From positions 7,781,298 to 7,845,297 of the forward strand of contig CM035353.1 in assembly GCA_020137815.1 (NCBI GenBank): a DNA stretch of 64,000 bases, given 5' to 3'. The translations under genes were made by a program, and so were the position numbers. Below are positions 53,501-64,000 of this stretch, one piece after another. Below the pieces are notes generated by a model. That model did not search any database. It saw only the letters and a program-made list of their open reading frames with translations, and was not told the origin of the DNA. The stretch's first letter is position 1. Each line of letters starts with the position of its first letter. The DNA is from Hormiphora californensis. Its lineage: Eukaryota > Ctenophora > Tentaculata > Cydippida > Pleurobrachiidae.

Positions 53501-56305
53501 TGTGTGTTAACACAACCTAATCCCCCATCCTAGGATTGGTTGGTGTCACATCCTCTCTGTACCACGTGTGTGCTAACCCAACCTAATCCCCCGTCCTAGG
53601 ATTGGTTGGTGTCACATCCTCTCTGTACCACGTGTGTGCTAACACAACCTAATCCCCCATCCTAGGATTGGTTGGTGTCACATCCTCTCTGTACCACGTG
53701 TGTGCTAACACAACCTAATCCCCCGTCCTAGGATTGGTTGGTGTCACATCCTCTCTGTACCACGTGTGTGCTAACACAACCTAATCCCCCATCCTAGGAT
53801 TGGTTGGTGTCACATCCTCCCTGTACCACGTGTGTGCTAACACAACCTAATCCCCCATCCTAGGATTGGTTGGTGTCACATCCTCCCTGTACCACGTGTG
53901 TGCTAACACAACCTAATCCCCCATCCTAGGATTGGTTGGTGTCACATCCTCTCTGTACCACGTGTGTGCTAACACAACCTAATCCCCCGTCCTAGGATTG
54001 GTTGGTGTCACATCCTCCCTGTACCACGTGTGTGCTAACACAACCTAATCCCCCATCCTAGGATTGGTTGGTGTCACATCCTCTCTGTACCACGTGTGTT
54101 CTAACACAACCTAATCCCCCATCCTAGGATTGGTTGGTGTCACATCCTCTCTGCACCACGTGTGTGCTAACACAACCTAATCCCCCGTCCTAGGATTGGT
54201 TGGTGTCACATCCTCTCTGTACCACGTGTGTGCTAATAGGACAACATCCCGGGCTGACATGTTCTTTATTGAGATCCTACTCAGTTATTTCTCACTGTGT
54301 CTCTACCAGGCGAGGAATCCCAACATCACCTCTCTGTTCTTCGTGCCTGGTAAGATAACAAACACATTTCAGCTATTATCATAGAGTGAGTATAATAATA
54401 GAGTCTAAGCGGCTCTAACCGTTATAACGATTCTCTACCCCTTATCTCTCTATTTCAGCTATTGTTATAACGATTCTCTACCCCTAATCCCTCTCTTTCA
54501 GCCATTGTTATTACGATTCTATCTGCACTGGAGCAGATTATTGGATTCAGCTGGATAACCTGGGTTCTCATTGCTGTCTCCCATATCCTGGGAACTGCCT
54601 TTGTTGGAGTGCAGCTCTTCCTTTTGGGGAGGTTTACCATGAACCCGAAGGAGCTATGGGACAACCGTGTCAGGTTAGTAAAGGGACATGTTGAGGTATC
54701 ATGAAGGAGCTATGGGATAACCGCGTCAGGTTAGTGAAGGGACATGTTGAGGTATCATGAAGGAGCTATGGGATAACCACGTCAGGTTAGTAAAGGGACA
54801 TGTTGAGGTATCATGAAGGAGCTATGGGATAACCACGTCAGGTTAGTAAAGGGACATGTTGAGGTATCATGAAGGAGCAATGGGATAACCGCGCCAGGTT
54901 AGTGGGCTAAAGGGGCGTGTTGAGGTATCATGAAGGAGTAAGATATCGAGATGGCGGGGAGCCGTGAAGGATAGCTCTAGGTACAAGTTACAACTCCTAT
55001 ATATTCCTAACTTGCCCTCTGTTCCTTCCCCCCTTAGTACAGCCCTAACCTGCTCTCTGATCCACTGCAGGGTGTATCAAGAGATCAAAGAAAACAAGAA
55101 GAAACCCGCCTTTAAACTCCGTCTTGCAACCTTTGCTATCGGAGTTGCTGCGGCGACCATCCTTGGTCTAACAGGTACTGTGTGTGGCAGCTTTATTTCT
55201 CTCGACAAGTCCTATTATATAATGTGTTTCTCCCCGTCCTGCCCACCTATCTGATATTAGGACAACAGCACGGGCAATGTTTCAGGTGCTTTCGGACTCT
55301 GGGCAGAACACACCATGTATAATGTTGTGGCTATTGTAATTGATATTGCACTTTACCTGGCGTATTACGTCATTAACAAGATCTACGTGAGGAAAGAGTT
55401 GGTAAATAGAACTCCTAACTTTAACCAATCCTCCCTTTCACTTCCGATCTAACAAATACTTCTGCCCCTTGATAATTGTTCATTAATTCTCTTACACAAT
55501 TAAACGTTCTTTATCTAACCCCTTCTCTACAGGTTGAGAGAAGCACTGTGGTAACACTTGTTGCAGCAAGTATCACCTGGGCATCAGCCTTCCTGCTCTT
55601 CCTGTCGACCAAATCTACTGATACCTCCCTCTCCCCTGCTGGTAAGTACTGATACCTCCCTCTCCCCTGCTGGTAAGTACTGATACCTCCCTCTCCCCTG
55701 CTGGTAAGTACTGATACCTCCCTCTCCCCTGCTGGTAAGTACTGATACCTCCCTCTCCCCTGCTGGTAAGTACTGATACCTCCCTCCCCCCCCGCTGGTA
55801 AGTACTGATACCTCCCTCTCCCCTGCTGGTAAGTACTGATACCTCCCTCTCCCCCGCTGGTAAGTACTGATACCTCCCTCTCCCCCGCTGGTAAGTACTG
55901 ATACCTCACTCTCCCCCGCTGGTAAGTACTGATACCTCCCTCTCCCCCGCTGGTAAGTACTGATACCTCCCTCTCCCCTGCTGGTAAGTACTGATACCTC
56001 CCTCTCCCCTGCTGGTAAGTACTGATACCTCCCTCTCCCCCGCTGGTAAGTCCATCCCTCTGGCCCCTTCGGCCTTCTGGTACCTACGACACATCTCTCT
56101 ATCAATTCTCCACTGCCTCACCTCCCAACTAAACGCCATTATTTCAGAGTCCCGTGCCCTGAATGCTCCCTGTCTATTCGGCAAGTTAGACTCCCACGAC
56201 CTATGGCACAGCCTCTCCTCTCTTGCCATGTTCCTGACCGAGATCCTCCTGCTCAATATGGATGATGACCAGATCTCTGTGAAAACAGCCAATCTCTACT
56301 TCTGA
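47529..56305 (+). CDS. SID1-type transmembrane protein, copy B (5' end not found; may use copy A's first exons)
   Basis: Seventeen exons: 47529-47656, 47755-47843, 48004-48106, 48353-48461, 48582-48741, 49012-49137, 49253-49378, 49843-49952, 51065-51176, 51302-51386, 51512-51685, 54194-54349, 54502-54673, 55071-55174, 55286-55401, 55533-55641, 56148-56305 (TGA). They encode 712 residues from the second extracellular beta domain through eleven TM segments. Key residues are kept: Ser in TSSLYHVC, Asp in SRADM, and SHDLWH near the C-terminus. The first exon needs two bases from an upstream phase-2 donor; that of copy A exon 4 (42175) would fit and give an 888-residue protein. Four of its junctions are tandemly multiplied (47948, 51752, 54415-54940, 55610). 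A Ly6-like gene lies in the intron 49953-51064. Confidence 0.88.
47948..48010 (+). repeat. duplicated acceptor of SID1-B exon 3
   Basis: TAACCCTATTCCCCCAGCTGGATG occurs with AG at 47965 and again at 48003; the second joins the exon. Confidence 0.8.
49390..49765 (+). repeat. 32 bp minisatellite just after the donor of SID1-B exon 7
   Basis: Units of about 32 bp built on GACGGGGGACTGGAGGGACTAG with GGGAGACGTCA; roughly 11 copies. They start inside the intron, about 12 bases after the donor at 49379, so here the exon is not part of the unit. Confidence 0.9.
50051..50601 (-). CDS. Ly6/uPAR-like GPI-anchored protein, nested in SID1-B intron
   Basis: Exons 50601-50503 and 50401-50051 join at phase 0 to give 149 residues. 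A signal peptide (MWTKSGIIFASLFVIGSSIY) precedes CEQC; further Cys occur in SPC, VFC, ESC, KGC, and DYCYYDFCN. The final C-x4-CN spacing is that of LU (three-finger) domains. A hydrophobic tail (LTTTAALILSAVTAAILY) after NGAGS indicates a GPI anchor. Likely a cell-surface protein; ligand unknown. It lies wholly inside the intron 49953-51064, on the opposite strand. Upstream (sense) flank has no other exon in view. Confidence 0.8.
51752..54235 (+). repeat. 66 bp array with 37 copies of the SID1-B exon 12 acceptor
   Basis: Each unit has CTAATCCCCCATCCTAG, then the exon start GATTGGTTGGTGTCACATCC and TCTCTGTACCACGTGTGTGCT, then AACACAAC. Acceptors run from 51817 to 54193, exactly 36 steps of 66 bp. 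Only the last one continues into the exon; in all earlier units the frame closes at TAA in AACCTAATCC. Variants (CAT/CGT before CCTAG, GTGTGCT/GTGTTCT) are mixed among units. Confidence 0.96.
54415..54510 (+). repeat. duplicated acceptor of SID1-B exon 13
   Basis: TTTCAG followed by C(T/C)ATTGTTAT(A/T)ACGATTCT occurs with AG at 54458 and 54501; the earlier copy runs into TAA and the later one is used. Confidence 0.8.
54641..54940 (+). repeat. 56 bp array, five copies of the SID1-B exon 13 donor
   Basis: GAAGGAGCTATGGGAYAACC with GTCAG|GTTAGT recurs with boundaries at 54673, 54729, 54785, 54841 and 54897. The first keeps the frame; the unit carries TGA in ATCATGA. Confidence 0.9.
55610..56060 (+). 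repeat. 31 bp array, 14 copies of the SID1-B exon 16 donor
   Basis: The unit TACTGATACCTCCCTCTCCC plus CTGCTG|GTAAG copies the exon end and its consensus donor. The first boundary is 55641. Read-through meets TGA in GGTAAGTACTGA. Confidence 0.93.
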
Positions 56306-57395
56306 GATGTGTATCCTTCTCCCCCTCTCTAAAATACTGCTGATTTCGGACAATAACAGCGCCGTGTATTAGACTCTTCAACCCCCCTGTTAAACAATGT
56401 ACTCAGCTGGATTTTAATAACTTGTCAGGTATCATGGGGGCCGGCCGAACAAATTCCCTTCAATTTTTTTCATTTATTTGACTCCTTGTCAAAAGTTTTA
56501 GACCTTTTATCCAAGTATCTTCAGCCGGTCCCCTCCCCTGGCAACTGTTAGTTGTACCAATTTTGGTAGTAGTTTCTTATCGAGCTGTTAACTACTATAC
56601 GTTGGTATTCAGACTTTCTCTGTACAGATGTATCTCAGTGACAAAGCAACATTCTGTTGTTAGAAGGAAAGGAACTATATGTGTGTCTAATGTCTATTTA
56701 GTTTTTATCTATTAAAATAATCTCTACCCAGTATACTTATCTACCTTTCAGAGTATTTTAATATGCATTGAGGTTCACATGTCACACCCAAATACTGATT
56801 ACAGTACATTTTAAATACTATGGTTCACACTGAATTTGAGATAAAATCTACTTACCTTTTTTATTGAAAGATTAGTATTAGCATGTTAATTGCGAGTGGT
56901 TTAATTCTTTTTTATTTGTAAAAGTGAAGAACTTGTAGACTATCGTTTGGAGAGATGTACCCCGCACTGCTGCAGTTTCTCTCCAAACTTGCAATGTGAT
57001 TGTTTGCTTTTGTCAAATTTACACAAATAGTTATATTGTTTAAATGAAGTGTGTTTGCTTTGTTAATTAAGCAATTAGGGGTGCAGTAACCGGTCCCTAA
57101 TACACAATGCTACAATCCCTAGAGAGCTTGTCAGCGCCGCCCGGCACACTATCAGTGCGCGGCACTCTGCGCGCCATTATCAACACATGATTGTCACAGC
57201 GCCCTCCAACCTCGCTCTTCTGTGGAACTTTCCGGAGAAATTGGGACACGTAGGTTGTTAGACAGGGAGTTCAGTGGTTTTATAGACTAGGATACAACAA
57301 TTCAAAAACACGTCAGATTTCCGGGGGATTTAAAACTTTCCAATAAAATTAAACACTTAACACAATTACACTTCCAATATCTAGTGTCTCTGCAG
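56306..57395. other. convergent intergenic region, SID1-B and pyrophosphatase 3' ends
   Basis: AT-rich; a short GCCGGCC patch at 56440; a GC-rich patch near 57130-57180. No gene or array seen. Confidence 0.6.
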
Positions 57396-60016
<2,621 letters not shown>

Positions 60017-60343
60017 ACTACAAGGAGTTTTAGAAGTAATGGAATAGACAAGAGGAGGAAGGAGATAGGAAGACCATTGTTATACGAAACAGTGGGACGG
60101 AAGGAATAAAGAAGTATACCGCTGTATAGTACATATAGAAAATAAAATTAAATAATTTACAATTCATGCTTTAAAAAAACTAAATAAAAGTTAACGTAGC
60201 TTTACAACAGGACTCCCACAACTAGCAGTATATAGTGTTATCCCAACCACATAACACACGGAGTATATAATTGCACGGAGCCTCATGATTCAATGTCGCT
60301 GCACACACTCACACGCCCCCACACACACGGATGTCTGTAGAGA

Positions 60344-60366
60344 GATCACGTGACATGGTCACGTGG
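60344..60366. promoter_or_regulatory. paired E-boxes upstream of the pyrophosphatase gene
   Basis: CACGTG at 60347-60352 and 60360-60365, 13 bases apart and about 330 bases upstream of the pyrophosphatase ATG. The first sits in the palindrome TCACGTGA. Binding by bHLH-type factors is known for this word; use here is inferred. Confidence 0.4.
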
Positions 60367-60479
60367 CATTCAAACCAGGGGAGAGAGCTGTCTAAACAAG
60401 GGCTTTCAGTATCATGTTTTATAGAGGGAATCCAAAAAGGAAAACTGTTACCATTTTCTATAATCCCTGAAAATTAACT

Positions 60480-60605
60480 AACATTTTAACCCAGTATTGA
60501 TACTGGTTGTCAAAAATTGCTCACACAAACTGATTTTCGTTAATTTAAGTCACGTCAATTAAAGGTACGCAGAATAAAAGGTTCCGTTAAATACCGGTAA
60601 TAAGG
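60480..60605. repeat. right-end relative of the 17894-18086 MITE
   Basis: ACTGATTTTCGTTAATT...AAAGGTACGC...AAGGTTCCGTTA...GGTAATAAGGTA matches the right half of the element at 17894-18086. The left end is absent. Confidence 0.7.
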
Positions 60606-62245
60606 TAGCTTGAAGGAAGATAAAGAGTCCCAGCTGTCGTGAGTGCTTCATTTCTATTTTCTCCCCTAGCAGGATCCTAAGGGACAGATTGAGACCCTGA
60701 AATCAGGGTATGCGTTCCCGCGCATCAGCCCACTGCCCGCTGCTGACACTGCGTGTCACGCAACTCTCCATGCAGTTTACATGGAAATCTGTGTCGTGCC
60801 ATCAAAGATACAATGCTGAGCATGGTTCACACCGACCAAAACTGCAACTGGACCGTAAGCCATAGAGTGTTCTACTGACTGACTGACTCTCTCTACTACG
60901 CTACTGTGAATCGGGGGAGGGGGGGGGGGGTAGATATAGAATCGTTCAGGGGCCCTGATCGTCAAAGCATCTATCTACCCATTAATTAACCTTCAAACTA
61001 ATGATCTCTCTTCTTCTTATTTCTTCTCTTCTCCCTCATTGTTGTACCACAAAAACAGCTGTTTTTCTCGTTTACAGTATTTAGTTTCTTATAATCTAGT
61101 TTTCTACCGCCAAGTGTACCAACAGCAGCAGCAGCAGTTAAAGAAAACAGTCATTCAGTTTGTCTTTGCTCCTAGACGATTCATTCTATTTGTGGCATCA
61201 GCTGATCCACTATGTATGTTTGTCGGTAGTCATGTATGTTTGTCAGTTAGTCAATATCTGAATGTGAGTTTGCTATTTGCTTTCGGCTTGTTTGTCTGTT
61301 GTGTTAATAAACCTGAGTTTATTCATTGTTTCACCGCTACAGTATTGTTAGACACTGCAGTCTGAACTATTTTGTATTGACCGGATTAGAATGCATTGTT
61401 CCCGGAGGAGAAGAAAGGCTGATTATTCTGAAAGAGAAACTTCACACGGGTGTGGTTTGGTCTAGTATGCCGCATATACTGAGTTAGACAATAGCTGCGT
61501 TTGTCTGACAATCATGGTAGTCCGCAGCTAACCAATTAGATGCTCCAGAAGATCTACCGATAATTGGAGACAATGGAGAGCTACAGCTACGCCCTGGAGT
61601 GGATATGGAACACGTGCGAAGAGTAGGAGGAGAAGACGGGTGTGGTCAGCTGGAGACACTAGAGTGAGTTCGGCCCTGAGAGTTCTGATGTTGCAGTTCC
61701 TGAGTTCTGCTTTGAGAGACACTGAGAGAGTTCCTGAGAGAGACCGAGAGTTTGGAGTTGAGTAGAGACACTAGAGTGAGTTCTGTACGGAGACAGTTCT
61801 ACTGAGAGAGTTCATTTCTGTTGGGTCAGTTCCTGTGATCTGAAGCATAGCCTGAGCTTTAGTCTGAGATCCAGCCTTAGTCTAGCAATGTGGCTTACTA
61901 AGACGCAGGCGACTAAATGAGTCCCGAGACTCTGCATAGAGAGCCCCGCATTTGAGAGATGAATTCTGTACGAGATTGAGTAGAGTAGAGAGAGAGAGAG
62001 AAATAGTGTGGCTGCATTTATGAGTATTTTATTGTTTCGGTTTAGTTTTAGTTTTGGCTCGGAATCGGTTGTATCATTTTGTCTGTGTCAGAAACAGCAA
62101 TCCACCGTTCTTGTGCGGTTGTTGATAGTCAGTCAGTGCAGAAAGGACTACTGCAACACGCACATATTGATATGATCATATTTAACCTCAGCTATAAGTA
62201 GCTCATAATTTATCTTATAAGCTAACTAAACTATCTGAATTAGAA

Positions 62246-63037
62246 ATGTTGTTGCTTCAACTCTCTTGGCTCGCTATCGGAACGGCTGGTATCATAGGCA
62301 ATTCCCTGTCACTTTGGTACAACTGGAAACTAAAGGGGTTCCCAAGGCAACTCTACACCGTGTTGAACATTATAGATCTCATTGTCAGTACTCTTGGAAT
62401 CATCTACAGCACTCGATTAATCTCACCTTATTGGGAGTTCTTACTGTCTCACCACCACGCGACTGCAAACCAGATGTCTGCACTGTGGACCTGCATCATT
62501 GGAGGGTCTCGACTTTTAGCCATGTCTCGACCCTTCTATCAGATCAACAGACCGGTATTTTGGACTATTTCTAGTGTGTTAATGTGCATCTGGACAATCC
62601 CACAACTTGTTGTTATATATCTTGTTTATAGAATCGAAGGCAACATATTCATTATCAGCGTGTACATATACACTGCCTGCACAAGTTGGGCTGTCCTGGT
62701 CAACCTTGTAACAACAGTTTGGACTTGTATCCTGCTGAACAGAAAGTCTGTAGTATCGGAGGGGTCACACCAACAACGAAGGATTGCTGCCGTTACAGTT
62801 GTTTTATTGAGTATCGTGTTCCTGCTAACCAATGTTGCCTGTTTGGTAACGTTTTGCTCTATGATATTTGGTAATAGCGATGTGCAGCCTTATGCTTCAC
62901 AAGTATTTGGGATATTGATAATGATTAATGCGGCATTAAACCCAGTGATTATTCTACGGAGGCAATTGATGAGCTGCTGCAGGGGTCAACAGAAGTCAAC
63001 TGTTGAGCCAACCAATACTACACAGAAAAATGTGTAA
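62246..63037 (+). CDS. rhodopsin-like GPCR, intronless
   Basis: 263 residues with seven hydrophobic segments. TM1 has GNSL, the TM3 end reads SRLLAMSRP at the place of the DRY motif, TM6 follows RRIAAVTVV, and TM7 has NPVIILRR at the place of NPxxY. The conserved Asp of TM2 is kept in NIIDLI. A Cys-rich short tail (MSCCRG) could be palmitoylated. The DRY and NPxxY changes and the short length indicate a divergent orphan receptor; ligand cannot be read. Two ATGs are not nearby, so the start is the first ATG in frame. It stands alone, after a 2.2 kb region without genes. Confidence 0.8.
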   Translation: MLLLQLSWLAIGTAGIIGNSLSLWYNWKLKGFPRQLYTVLNIIDLIVSTLGIIYSTRLISPYWEFLLSHHHATANQMSALWTCIIGGSRLLAMSRPFYQINRPVFWTISSVLMCIWTIPQLVVIYLVYRIEGNIFIISVYIYTACTSWAVLVNLVTTVWTCILLNRKSVVSEGSHQQRRIAAVTVVLLSIVFLLTNVACLVTFCSMIFGNSDVQPYASQVFGILIMINAALNPVIILRRQLMSCCRGQQKSTVEPTNTTQKNV

Positions 63038-64000
63038 TGGAACTCATCTCTGAATGTGAAGCACTCCTGTGAGGCGAGTGGTGATAAGAAATGAAGAAGG
63101 AACACACGTCACACAGCGCTCAAATTTAATTTATGAGAAATATGATATGTAACATTGTATGTGAAAACACTTAATTAGTAAGCTGGAGCCTATATTCCGT
63201 ATTACTGGGTTCGATTATTCATAAAACATCGACTGCATCCTAGCCCGCTACTGCTACTAAATTGCAGTGACAGCACTGGGCATGCAGCCCAGCAAGTCCC
63301 TGGGTGTCCGGGGCCAGGTGCGAAATCACCGGTCATGGGGTGACCCCCCCCCACGCAGGTCCAGGGGTAGAGCCCCCGCAAGCAGGGACCCTACTTCATC
63401 TCAATGGGGCTTTAAGGCTATAAGACGCGGTAATTTACAGCCCCTAGACTGGCTGCCACTGCTTAGAGCCTTAAACCCAGTGAGGTGATACCCTAGTGGG
63501 AAGGACGCTGTAAAAACAAGTTTTTGGTCCAGACCCTTCTCATTCGCTACAGCGCGACTCTTTAGTCTTTTCAACCGAGCAGGGACGTCATTGGGCCTGC
63601 GGCCCAGTGCGTCCAGGGGCCTTTGACGGTCGCCAGGGAGAGTGGGGGTGAAACTCCCCACAAGCGGGGTCCAGGGGCGCAGCCCCGGCGGGGGTGTAGG
63701 GGCAGAGCCCCCGCAAGCAGGGTCCGGCTGAACCGTTGGCAAACGCTGCTGGCGCGGGATAAGGCAACGCTTTTCAAGCTGAACCGAGACCCGAGCAGAT
63801 TTTGAGTTTTCATTGGCAAACGTTGCTGGCCCCCGATAGCGCAGCGCGGGATAAGGCAGCGCTTTTCAAGAGTTTTCAAAAATCAAAAGTCAAAACGAAA
63901 AAAACGCTTGAGCAAAATAAAATTTTGCAAATTTAAAATCAGAGACTGACCGCGCGCGTAGGACGACTGCAGCGCATAATAAATAGTGACGCCGCGCGCT
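63038..64000. other. region downstream of the GPCR to the window end
   Basis: A/T-rich 3' UTR to about 63250, the GC-rich repeat stretch, then a GCGCGC patch with A/T tracts near 63940-64000 like those near other genes' 5' ends, which suggests a gene may start just beyond the window. Confidence 0.4.
63254..63880. repeat. GC-rich dispersed-repeat-like stretch with repeated modules
   Basis: AGAGCCCCCGCAAGCAGG occurs at about 63370 and 63705; GGTCCAGGGG also twice; GCGGGATAAGGCAACGCTTTTC recurs with one change at about 63755 and 63850. Much richer in G+C than neighbouring DNA. No coding region; an interspersed repeat or part of a larger element is likely. Confidence 0.55.

Larger units (their letters stand above)
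60017..62245. other. intergenic: pyrophosphatase promoter side and GPCR upstream region
   Basis: Contains two CACGTG boxes (60347, 60360), a MITE right end near 60480-60605, a G-tract at 60910, and GAGAG-rich DNA with repeated GACACTAGAGTGAGTTC near 61655 and 61766. Open frames here are short and resemble nothing known to me. Confidence 0.5.

Noticed and set aside
51752-54235. Satellite or centromere-type repeat
   Set aside because: The unit contains a coding exon start and an acceptor of the gene it lies in; array is short and local.
55511-56292. Minus-strand frames with GGISTYQ/EVSVLTS repeats
   Set aside because: Reverse strand of the 31 bp donor array of SID1-B.
61039-61365. 108-codon frame with QQQQQQ
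   Set aside because: No similarity or gene structure; AATAAA-like words within suggest non-coding DNA.
61300-61560. Possible LTR end and primer-binding site
   Set aside because: AATAAA and TGGTAGTCCG are suggestive, but no paired LTR or coding domain is present in the window.

Overview
The window is nuclear DNA of an animal. Genes are spliced with GT-AG introns, are close together, and lie on both strands. LIN7, a CECR2-like bromodomain protein, PDZD8, Kelch/BTB, SID1 and Lifeguard families together indicate a metazoan. The compact spacing and the divergence from vertebrate proteins suggest an invertebrate. I cannot name the phylum from the sequence. All exon boundaries below were worked out by hand from reading frame, intron phase and family similarity.

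Layout: 40-5117 (+) 3' part of a CECR2-like gene; 6150-7058 (+) intronless Lifeguard/TMBIM gene; 7501-9639 (+) intronless PDZD8-like lipid-transfer tether; 10031-12675 (+) intronless VPS41 with two frame breaks; 12879-14350 (+) second Lifeguard gene, with introns; 14941-17552 (+) BTB protein; 18956-26374 (-) 16-exon Kelch-like (KLHL) protein; 28338-29262 (+) PRELI/SLMO protein; 29629-33251 (+) LIN7; 33845-36633 (+) proteasome ATPase PSMC2/RPT1; 37552-47179 (+) SID1-type transmembrane protein (copy A) with an added sushi-like module; 47529-56305 (+) second SID1 body (copy B) with no visible 5' end; 50051-50601 (-) Ly6-like GPI protein nested in a copy-B intron; 57396-60016 (-) inorganic pyrophosphatase with a mitochondrial-type leader; 62246-63037 (+) intronless rhodopsin-like GPCR.

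The genes are mostly housekeeping and do not form one pathway. VPS41 (late endosome/lysosome tethering), PDZD8 (organelle lipid transfer), the PRELI protein and pyrophosphatase (mitochondria), and PSMC2 (proteasome) are general cell machinery. SID1 A and B form a local pair likely concerned with RNA or lipid uptake.

The most unusual signal is that exon-intron junctions in several unrelated genes have been tandemly amplified. Part of the exon end, the splice site and the start of the intron form the repeat unit. Examples are about 45 copies of a 5' splice site in the KLHL gene (33 bp unit), 18 copies of a 3' splice site in LIN7 (64 bp), 37 copies of a 3' splice site in SID1 copy B (66 bp), 14 copies of a 5' splice site (31 bp) and 5 copies of another (56 bp) in the same gene, and two- or three-copy versions at four further junctions. 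In every array checked only the copy nearest the exon keeps the reading frame. Other points of interest are a possible shared N-terminus for SID1 A and B, a 3.6 kb foldback in a SID1 intron, and many small transposons with visible target duplications.
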